Positions 8,637 through 14,690 of a DNA stretch of 19,093 nt are shown here, piece by piece (position 1 is the first letter of the stretch; the number at the start of each line of letters is the position of its first letter). A program made the translations under genes and the position numbers. The stretch covers positions 1 through 19,093 of the forward strand of contig CAZLYK010000103.1 of the NCBI GenBank assembly GCA_964563495.1, given 5' to 3'. The notes beneath the pieces were generated by a model that saw only the letters and a list, made by a program, of their open reading frames with translations, did not search any database and was not told the DNA's origin. This DNA comes from CAZLYK01 sp964563495 (GTDB taxonomy: Bacteria; Acidobacteriota; Blastocatellia; RBC074).

Positions 8637-9248
8637 ATGTCAGAAGATAACAACAATGTATCTCGTCGTGATGCGCTGAAGGGAATCGCTATCGGTCTTG
8701 GCTCTGCCGGCAGTCTTCCTATTCTACAAAATGACGTACTGGCTCAAACCGGGCAGTCACACGAGGGGCACGGCCAGGCCGCCAAATCTGTGGAAAAGAA
8801 GCCTGGGCCGGCAAAATTTTTCAGCGTCGCCCAGATGGCTTTGATTGGGACGATCTCTGATCTGATCATCCCGACCGATGAGAGTTCACCGGGGGCTGTC
8901 GCGGCTGAAGTTCCGGCGTTTATCGATTTGATGATCAATGAATCGCCGGCCGAGACCAAGAAACTCTGGACTGACGGACTAGCCGCAATCGACAAAATCA
9001 GTCAGGACAAGCACCAGCTCGCCTTCACCAAAGCGACCGCTGAGCAGCAGACGGCGATGCTGACCGAGATCAGCAAAAATGAGATGAAGCCGCAGACGCT
9101 CGAGGAGCGGTTCTTCAAGGCGATCAAAAATATGACGATCGACGGCTACTACACCTCTAAAATCGGGATTCATCAGGAACTCAAGTACAAGGGTAATACC
9201 TACCTCAAGGAATTCAAGGGCTGTACTCACCCGGAGCATCAAGGCTAA
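8637..9248 (+). CDS. Gluconate 2-dehydrogenase subunit 3 family protein, Tat-exported
   Basis: A 203-aa protein beginning MSEDNNNVSRRDALKGIAIG, with the twin-arginine motif at Arg10-Arg11, a moderately hydrophobic stretch to about residue 33 and a probable cut after VLA. The body (FSVAQMALIGTISDLIIPTD, then VPAFIDLMI) is characteristic of gluconate 2-dehydrogenase subunit 3. This small subunit accompanies a GMC flavoprotein and a cytochrome c in membrane-bound sugar or alcohol dehydrogenases and helps export the flavoprotein. The GMC subunit is usually the next gene, but here the sequence runs into a microsatellite and assembly gap and then an unrelated small gene. The upstream haem protein may be its electron acceptor. 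Ribosome site GAGG lies eight bases upstream. Confidence 0.9.
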   Translation: MSEDNNNVSRRDALKGIAIGLGSAGSLPILQNDVLAQTGQSHEGHGQAAKSVEKKPGPAKFFSVAQMALIGTISDLIIPTDESSPGAVAAEVPAFIDLMINESPAETKKLWTDGLAAIDKISQDKHQLAFTKATAEQQTAMLTEISKNEMKPQTLEERFFKAIKNMTIDGYYTSKIGIHQELKYKGNTYLKEFKGCTHPEHQG

Positions 9249-9296
9249 TAACCGAGGTGCTCGGATACCGGATTGGGCAATTCGGTGTCTGAAAAA

Positions 9297-9455
9297 GACA
9301 GACAGACAGACAGACAGACAGACAGNNNNNNNNNNNNNNNNNNNNNNNNNNNNNNNNNNNNNNNNNNNNNNNNNNNNNNNNNNNNNNNNNNNNNNNNNNN
9401 NNNNNNNNNNNNNNNNNNNNNNNNNAGACAGACAGACAGACAGACAGACAGACAG
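9297..9455. repeat. (GACA)n microsatellite broken by an assembly gap
   Basis: About seven tandem GACA units (9297-9325) run into a 100-N gap (9326-9425) and continue in the same motif for another seven or so units (9426-9455). The round gap size is the usual placeholder for an unknown length, so the copy number is unknown. The array ends 25 bp before the start of the 68-aa membrane protein gene, in its likely leader. Confidence 0.95.
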
Positions 9456-9480
9456 GAAGAACAGGTAGGCAGGAGGTTCA

Positions 9481-9687
9481 ATGGCGTTTTCTTTTAACAC
9501 GGTTCTCTTCGTGGTGGGTGTAGGACTGCTTTTGCTCGCCGCCGCCTCGGGCATCGCTCTGTTTATGCGGGCTATCGGTAAGAACAACAATCTCGCCCAG
9601 GGACCCGGGATGACGACTCTCTGGGGTTTGTTTCTGATCGGGTTGCTCGCCGGGCTGATGCTGGTTGGAGTGTCGACTCGGACTTAA
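9481..9687 (+). CDS. Small two-helix membrane protein, 68 aa
   Basis: I do not recognise the family. The protein has two hydrophobic helices (about 7-28 and 46-64) joined by a short polar loop (MRAIGKNNNLAQGPGM), so both ends probably face the same side of the membrane. The start at 9481 is well supported by AGGAGG with four bases of spacing. The leader just upstream is the (GACA)n microsatellite, so its expression could vary with repeat number. Two hairpins follow the gene, the second a likely terminator. Length, composition and ribosome site make it a convincing small gene. Confidence 0.75.
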   Translation: MAFSFNTVLFVVGVGLLLLAAASGIALFMRAIGKNNNLAQGPGMTTLWGLFLIGLLAGLMLVGVSTRT

Positions 9688-9702
9688 AGAAGATGACCTG
9701 GT

Positions 9703-9726
9703 GAGATGAAGATCCATCTTCATCTC
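9703..9726 (+). terminator. Perfect 10-bp hairpin after the small membrane protein gene
   Basis: gagatgaaga pairs with tcttcatctc around a four-base loop. There is no T-run directly after it, so on its own it is a weak terminator. It may act with the second hairpin at 9739-9780 or protect the mRNA 3' end. Confidence 0.5.
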
Positions 9727-9738
9727 TGATTGTGGTCA

Positions 9739-9780
9739 GAGGCCTAATGCCATTGCCAGGCATAGGCCTCGTTTTATTGT
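9739..9780 (+). terminator. Intrinsic terminator
   Basis: gaggcct-a-atgcc (9739-9751) pairs with ggcataggcctc (9759-9770) with one bulged base and a seven-base loop, followed at once by gttttattgt. This is a G+C-rich stem plus T-rich tail, the usual Rho-independent layout. It ends only a few bases before the ribosome binding site of the peptidase gene. TTGCCA-N16-TATTGT (9753-9780) inside it could also be a weak promoter. Confidence 0.75.
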
Positions 9781-9797
9781 TTGGGAGGGATTTGTCA

Positions 9798-11426
9798 ATG
9801 AATGTGAAGCTCGGATCGCGAGGCTTATTGGTCTGCGCGTTACTGCTCGCCTGCCTGGCATCGCAGGTATCTTCTCAACAGCGCAAGCGACAGGTTCCGC
9901 GCAGACCCACGCCGACCACAGCACAGGCGCAGCGGTCCGGAATATCGCCTGAAATCCAGGCCGCGCTCGATCGAATTTCGGCCGATTCACTGCGGGGGCA
10001 TCTCTCGTTTATCGCCTCAGATCTGCTCGAAGGGCGCAACACGCCGTCCCGCGGTCTGGATCTGGCCGCTGAATATATCTCGGCGCAATTCCGGCGCGCC
10101 GGGCTGGAAGCCGCCGTCGAGAATGGAGAACCGGGCGAGAAGAGCTTCTTTCAAGTTGCCCACTGGCAGATGACCGAACCTGACCTGGAGGCATTCGAAC
10201 TCAGTCTCAGCGACGGCTCGCAAACCCTGAAGCTCGACCATCAAAAAGTCAGTTTTGCCGGCGAGCAGGCGTTAGAATTGAAAAACGTTCCACTCGTAAA
10301 AGTCGATTATCAGGATGCCGAAGCACGGTCGAAGCTGACTGCCGAGCAGATCGCCGGCAAGGTGGTTGTGACCGAGATTCCGGACATCGCGCGCGAGGAG
10401 AGGTCGCGCCGGGTAGAGCTGATCTCGGCCAGGAATGCGTTCATGAGCCAGCTCAAATCGCTCAATGCCGCTTTTGTGGTCTCGATCGATCGACACAGCC
10501 AGATCGGCCGGGGGTTAGGCGGAGGCAGAGTGCTCGACCCTGAACGAGGTCAGCCCGCTCCATTGCCGGCGGCTGCCTTGATGACGATTCACGATTCGCG
10601 GGCAGTCAAGATGTATGATTCGATGAGCACCGGTCAGACGAGGGGATCCTTGACGCTCAGCGTCGCCGCTGCGAGACGCAAGCCCCTGGCATTGAAGAAT
10701 GTCGTTGGAGTACTGCGCGGGACCGATCCGGTCCTCAAAGATAGTTTCGTCATAGTCTCTGCGCATTACGATCACCTAGGCATCGATCTCTCAAGGCCGG
10801 GCGATAATATCTACAACGGCGCCAACGATGACGGCAGCGGGACCGTCTCAGTCATCGAATTGGCGTCTGCGCTGGCGACGGCCGGGCATAGGCCGAAGCG
10901 TAGCATCGCCTTTATCTGCTGGTTCGGCGAAGAGAAGGGATTGCTCGGTTCGCGATACTACGGCAAGCATCCGGTCTTCCCGCTCGAGAAGACTATCGCC
11001 ATGGTCAACCTCGAACAGCTCGGACGGACCGACAGCACCGAAGGCCCACAACTCAATAATGCCTCGATGACCGGATTCGATTTCACCGATCTGGGGCCGA
11101 TCTTCCAGGCCGCTGGCCGGAAGACGGGGATCAACGTCTACAAACACGAGAAGAACAGCGACGCCTTTTTCGGTCGCAGCGATAACCAGGCGCTGGCCGA
11201 CGCCGGAATCCCGGCTCATACACTTTGCGTCTCCTTCGTCTACCCTGACTACCACCAAGCGGGCGATCACTGGGAGAAGATAGATTATCCAAATATGGCC
11301 CGGGTCAATCGCATGATCGCCCTCGCGGTCTTGACGATCGCCGATAACCCGCAACCGCCCAAATGGAATGTAGCCAATCCCAAAACCGCGAAGTACGTCC
11401 AGGCCGCTGAGCTGCTGAGGAAATAG
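9798..11426 (+). CDS. Secreted M28-family zinc metallopeptidase
   Basis: A 542-aa exported peptidase. The start MNVKLGSRG at 9798 has GGAGGGA seven bases upstream and gives a clean signal peptide (hydrophobic about 10-22, likely cut near VSSQ). The in-frame ATG at 9732 would lie before the terminator and put 22 odd residues in front. The catalytic domain has SAHYDHLG (His323), NGANDDGSG (Asp344), GEEKGL (Glu378/379), VNLEQLGR (Glu406 where many members have Asp) and YHQAGDH (His486), together the expected two-zinc ligand set. The region between about 100 and 310 resembles the insertion (PA-like) domain seen in many M28 enzymes. It probably acts as an aminopeptidase or carboxypeptidase outside the cytoplasm. 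The TAG stop lies in the edge of a palindromic repeat. Confidence 0.93.
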   Translation: MNVKLGSRGLLVCALLLACLASQVSSQQRKRQVPRRPTPTTAQAQRSGISPEIQAALDRISADSLRGHLSFIASDLLEGRNTPSRGLDLAAEYISAQFRRAGLEAAVENGEPGEKSFFQVAHWQMTEPDLEAFELSLSDGSQTLKLDHQKVSFAGEQALELKNVPLVKVDYQDAEARSKLTAEQIAGKVVVTEIPDIAREERSRRVELISARNAFMSQLKSLNAAFVVSIDRHSQIGRGLGGGRVLDPERGQPAPLPAAALMTIHDSRAVKMYDSMSTGQTRGSLTLSVAAARRKPLALKNVVGVLRGTDPVLKDSFVIVSAHYDHLGIDLSRPGDNIYNGANDDGSGTVSVIELASALATAGHRPKRSIAFICWFGEEKGLLGSRYYGKHPVFPLEKTIAMVNLEQLGRTDSTEGPQLNNASMTGFDFTDLGPIFQAAGRKTGINVYKHEKNSDAFFGRSDNQALADAGIPAHTLCVSFVYPDYHQAGDHWEKIDYPNMARVNRMIALAVLTIADNPQPPKWNVANPKTAKYVQAAELLRK

Positions 11427-11604
11427 ACAGGATTANNNNNNNNNNNNNNNNNNNNNNNNNNNNNNNNNNNNNNNNNNNNNNNNNNNNNNNNNNNNNNNNN
11501 NNNNNNNNNNNNNNNNNNNNNNNNNNNNNNNNNNNGGATTGAAGACAAAGCATTAAAACAACCCTGTTTAATCCGGTGAAATCCGGTTAATCCTGTCTAT
11601 TTTT
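11421..11604. repeat. Palindrome, caggat family (copy f), with an assembly gap in its left arm
   Basis: aaatagacaggatta (11421-11435) is the exact reverse complement of 11588-11602. A 100-N gap (11436-11535) interrupts the left arm. After it come ggattgaagacaaagcatta and then the right arm (aatccggtgaaatccggtta and onward). The loop resembles that of copy e. By comparison with the intact right arm, about 25 bases of arm should be missing, not 100. The element sits between the peptidase stop, which it supplies, and the aminotransferase start. Confidence 0.85.
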
Positions 11605-11614
11605 TACAATTTCG

Positions 11615-12832
11615 ATGATCAAAGAATCCATGCGCATGCAGGTGGTACAGTCGCCGATCATCCCGGTCATCGGCGAGCTGATACGCAGCACACCCGGCGC
11701 CATCTCTTTGGGGCAGGGAGTCGTTTGGTATGGCCCGCCGCCGCAGGCGATCGAGCGGATCGACTCATTTCTGGCCAATCCCGAAAACCACAAATATGGG
11801 GCGGTTTATGGCATTCCGCGGTTAATCGAACTGATCGCCGAGAAGCTCCAAAGAGAGAACGGCATCGATTGCGCGGGCCGAAGACGGATCGTCGTCACGG
11901 CCGGGGGCAATATGGCGTTTGCCAATGCGCTCATGGCGATTGCCGATCCGGGGGATGAGATCATTCTCAATCTCCCCTACTATTTCAACCACGAAATGAT
12001 GATCACCATGGCGAGCTGTAAACCTGTGCTCGTCCCAACCGACAATCGCTATCAGCCCCAGCCGGATCTGATCGCCGAAGCGATGACTGAAAGGACTCGC
12101 GCAGTGGTGACGATCTCGCCCAACAATCCGACCGGCGCGGTCTATAACGAATCATTATTGCGTGAGGTCAACGATGTATGCCGATCGCGGGGCATCTATC
12201 ATATCAGTGATGAGGCGTACGAGTACTTCACTTACGACGGGGTGAGGCACTTCTCTGCCGGATCGATCGCCGGGAGCGATCCTTATACGATTTCGCTATA
12301 TTCACTCTCCAAGGCTTACGGTTTTGCCGGCTGGCGGATCGGGTATATGGTTATCCCCGAGCATCTCTTTGAGGCGGTCAATAAGATCCAGGACACGATA
12401 CTGATTTGTCCACCGGTGATCTCGCAGTCTGTCGCCTGTGGCGCGTTGGAAGCCGGCGCGGGGTATTGCCGTGAGAAGCTGGTCGCGCTGTCCGAAGTGC
12501 GCGAACTGGTCATGAACGAACTGGATCGGATCGAACACTGTTGCGACATCCCCACGGCGGATGGCGCTTTTTACCTTCTGATCAAACCCGAGACCAGGAT
12601 GACGCCGCTGGCGATGGTTGAAAGGCTGGTCCGGGAGTATGGAGTGGCGGTGATTCCGGGCAGCGCTTTCGGAATGTCGGACGGATGTTATCTGCGCATN
12701 NNNNNNNNNNNNNNNNNNNNNNNNNNNNNNNNNNNNNNNNNNNNNNNNNNNNNNNNNNNNNNNNNNNNNNNNNNNNNNNNNNNNNNNNNNNNNNNNNNNC
12801 TGAAAACCGCTGTCAACAGGATCCAACTATGA
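11615..12832 (+). CDS. PLP-dependent class I/II aminotransferase (coding sequence contains a gap)
   Basis: A fold-type I aminotransferase. Visible motifs are SLGQGV near the N-terminus, SPNNPTG (Asn170/171), SDEAYE (Asp199, PLP pyridine nitrogen), SLSKAYGFAGWRIGY (Lys233, PLP Schiff base) and CYLR (Arg361, substrate carboxylate). A 100-N gap at 12700-12799 removes the part after Arg361, and LKTAVNRIQL ends the protein. The ATG at 11615 follows a palindrome and has no ribosome site, and other in-frame ATGs at 11630 and 11636 are possible. The TGA stop overlaps the next ATG (ATGA). The partner is an omega-amidase-like nitrilase, so the pair may use glutamine as amino donor, as in the glutamine transaminase/omega-amidase pathway and methionine salvage. 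The exact substrate is not readable from sequence. Confidence 0.9.
   Translation: MIKESMRMQVVQSPIIPVIGELIRSTPGAISLGQGVVWYGPPPQAIERIDSFLANPENHKYGAVYGIPRLIELIAEKLQRENGIDCAGRRRIVVTAGGNMAFANALMAIADPGDEIILNLPYYFNHEMMITMASCKPVLVPTDNRYQPQPDLIAEAMTERTRAVVTISPNNPTGAVYNESLLREVNDVCRSRGIYHISDEAYEYFTYDGVRHFSAGSIAGSDPYTISLYSLSKAYGFAGWRIGYMVIPEHLFEAVNKIQDTILICPPVISQSVACGALEAGAGYCREKLVALSEVRELVMNELDRIEHCCDIPTADGAFYLLIKPETRMTPLAMVERLVREYGVAVIPGSAFGMSDGCYLRXXXXXXXXXXXXXXXXXXXXXXXXXXXXXXXXXXLKTAVNRIQL
12700..12799. other. Assembly gap inside the aminotransferase gene
   Basis: A run of 100 N. Other class I aminotransferases have roughly 20-22 residues between the CYLR arginine and the LKT-like helix, so the true missing sequence is probably about 60-65 bases. 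With exactly 100 N the downstream frame happens to stay in register. Confidence 0.95.
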
Positions 12833-13620
12833 AAGTATTCGGATTGCAAATGGACATGGTTTGGGAAGACAAGGTGGCCAATCACGCGAAGGTCCTGGCG
12901 ATGATCGATCGTGCACGCCCTCAACCCGGCTCGCTGGTGGTGCTGCCGGAGATGTTTGCAACGGGCTTCAGCATGGACGTTCCGGCGGTTCAGGACAGCG
13001 ACTCGTTGGAGACGCAGAAATTTTTGTCTCAGCTCGCCGCCGAGTATCGGATCAACCTCGTCAGCGGAGTCGTGACCATGGGGACGGACGGACGCGGGCT
13101 CAATCAATCCGTGGTCTATCATCCGAGCGGGCGGGAGGCGGCTCGCTACAGCAAGCTACATCCGTTTACTTTAGCGGGCGAGTCCGATCATTACGCCAAA
13201 GGTCAAAGCGTCTGCGTCCTTCAATGCGAAGAGTTCAAGCTTGCTACCTTCATCTGTTATGACCTGAGGTTCCCTGAGATCTTCCGGGTGGCGGTCAAAC
13301 GCGGCGCCAATCTTTATACGGTGATCGCTAATTGGCCGGTGGCCAGGGAAGATCATTGGGTGACGCTGCTCAGGGCGCGAGCGATAGAGAACCAGGCTTA
13401 CGTTATCGGCGTCAACCGCTGCGGCGCTGACCCTAAATTGGTCTACCCGGGCCGTAGCCTGATCGTCGACCCCCACGGAAAGATCATGGTCGATGCGGGA
13501 AGGGATGAAGCAGTCATGACCGCCGAGTTAATGCTTGAGGAAGTTGAAGCTTACCGGAAGACTTTCCCGATTCTTAATGACCTGCGAAGCGACTTCCTCC
13601 CTTCGTCAGACCTTGATTAA
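12829..13620 (+). CDS. Carbon-nitrogen hydrolase, probable omega-amidase
   Basis: A 263-aa nitrilase-superfamily enzyme. The catalytic triad is visible as PEMF (Glu41), YSKLHPF (Lys109) and ICYDLRFPE (Cys143), with the second conserved Glu118 in GESDHY. The PEMFATGFSM and NRCG wording resembles the Nit2/YafV omega-amidase branch, which hydrolyses alpha-ketoglutaramate or alpha-ketosuccinamate to the keto acid and ammonia. The ATG overlaps the aminotransferase stop, so translation is likely coupled. This fits an enzyme that removes the keto-amide formed when glutamine donates its amino group, pulling the transamination forward. Frame open further upstream lies in the aminotransferase gene and the gap and is not part of this protein. 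It is cytoplasmic, with no signal peptide. Only weak AT-rich hairpin sequence (ttgagaaatttttttcaa) follows the stop. Confidence 0.93.
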   Translation: MKVFGLQMDMVWEDKVANHAKVLAMIDRARPQPGSLVVLPEMFATGFSMDVPAVQDSDSLETQKFLSQLAAEYRINLVSGVVTMGTDGRGLNQSVVYHPSGREAARYSKLHPFTLAGESDHYAKGQSVCVLQCEEFKLATFICYDLRFPEIFRVAVKRGANLYTVIANWPVAREDHWVTLLRARAIENQAYVIGVNRCGADPKLVYPGRSLIVDPHGKIMVDAGRDEAVMTAELMLEEVEAYRKTFPILNDLRSDFLPSSDLD

Positions 13621-14205
13621 AATCCATGCTTGAGAAATTTTTTTCAAAAACTATAACTATTGAACAATCTTGTATTGCTTCCGGCTTACCCTTCGAGTAT
13701 ACTCCCCCCGTGATGGGCTTCCTCACCTCAGTTAATCCTGAGATTGCTTGGTCATCCTACGAAGTTCACTCACAAAAATGCTTTTCGTTAGTATCGGGTC
13801 AATCGTGGGTTTGGTGAATGGCATCGATCACTTCCACGCAGGTTTCATCGAGATAGCGCGACGATAAGGCAAGTAGCTTCACTCTTTTGCCTTTGAGCAG
13901 CCCCGGGATTGGCGCCTCATATGCTGATGTCCGGGCGATAGCTATTACGCTCAGCAAACTGCGAACATCATCTCTCAAGATTGTCTATACGCGAAAAACT
14001 AACCTTCGACTCAGGTGCCACGAGTCGGATAATCGGTGCAAAAATATACAGAGCAGGCTTTCCAGCTTGCTGCCGGCTTTAATTGATCGCTCGAAGGGCG
14101 AGATGGGCAGCAATCCGGAAAGGCTGCTTTAACCTGATCTCTATTCGAGCGCCGGTTTTTGTTCTTTACAGAAATAATTGTTCTTTAATAGTCGCCGTAG
14201 AGGCC
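13621..14205. other. 585-bp intergenic stretch without a convincing gene
   Basis: The region is more AT-rich and lower in coding character than its neighbours. It holds a possible promoter (13675-13703), small hairpins (agcaggc/gcttgct around 14053-14072 and cgactc/gagtcg near 14007-14027), and short open frames on both strands that lack ribosome sites. The best is a 59-codon TTG-started minus-strand frame (13799-13978). I recognise no known riboswitch or RNA gene. Confidence 0.6.
13675..13703 (+). promoter_or_regulatory. Possible sigma-70-type promoter upstream of the exported-protein genes
   Basis: TTGCTT, 17 bases, then TATACT (-10 matching 5 of 6). It points to the genes at 14206 and 14691 but would give a leader of about 500 bases, so it may drive an untranslated RNA or be a chance match. 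Confidence 0.35.
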
Positions 14206-14676
14206 ATGAATAACTCACACAAGACTACACACACACACACCCTCTGCTCGAAGGCCGGCGATCTCATGCTGTCATTTTTAGTGGCGGCAATAGCCTCGCT
14301 TTGTCTTTGCGCATCTCCTGAGCGCGCTTTCGCTGACTGCGAGGGTGTGTCGGGTTCTCTCCACGCCGGACCGGCAAATCCCGCCAACCAGGTTCAGAAC
14401 ACTCCAAAACACTCCAGCGAGTTATTTTGTGTCAGTCTTGATCAGTCGAGTATCACTACCATGATTGTGAGCGCAACGATCGCTCAAAATGAAAGATTCG
14501 CAAAGAAGTCGACAAAATTCGATGCGGTAAACCGGAATAGATACGCGGACACCTCACCAGACATTGCCACCTGGGCGCTGAATGAAACAGCGCCAAGACC
14601 AAAAGTATTCAGAACAAGTTCCCTAGCATTGACAAGGGCGGGAGGCATCGCAGCCTCACCGCCCGGTTGTGCTTAA
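14206..14676 (+). CDS. Putative exported 156-aa protein of unknown function
   Basis: I do not recognise the family. From the ATG at 14206 the protein starts MNNSHKTTHTHTLCSKAGDL, followed by a hydrophobic stretch (about 21-37) and SPERAFADCEG, a typical signal-peptide end (cleavage after FAD or AFA). The mature part is polar, Ser/Thr/Asn-rich, with few Cys and no motif I know. The frame is open further upstream, but that part looks noncoding. GAGG lies very close to the ATG, so the ribosome site is poor. The stop is 14 bp before the DUF11 gene and the two share the THTH N-terminal signature, supporting co-expression. Coding quality is lower than the neighbours, so it could be a decaying gene. 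Confidence 0.45.
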   Translation: MNNSHKTTHTHTLCSKAGDLMLSFLVAAIASLCLCASPERAFADCEGVSGSLHAGPANPANQVQNTPKHSSELFCVSLDQSSITTMIVSATIAQNERFAKKSTKFDAVNRNRYADTSPDIATWALNETAPRPKVFRTSSLALTRAGGIAASPPGCA

Positions 14677-14690
14677 TTAGGAGAAGTCCC

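Noticed and set aside
13626..13817. 63-codon plus-strand frame after the omega-amidase gene
   Set aside because: No ribosome binding site, no recognisable motif, and it overlaps the possible promoter; likely chance.
13799..13978. A 59-codon minus-strand open frame with protein-like composition ending AIHQTHD
   Set aside because: It needs a TTG start, has no ribosome binding site, is closed upstream by TAG and matches no family I know. It could be a gene remnant but cannot be supported.
13980..14130. Riboswitch (c-di-GMP or cobalamin type) in the leader before the exported-protein genes
   Set aside because: Only small hairpins are present; conserved core motifs of these classes are not found.
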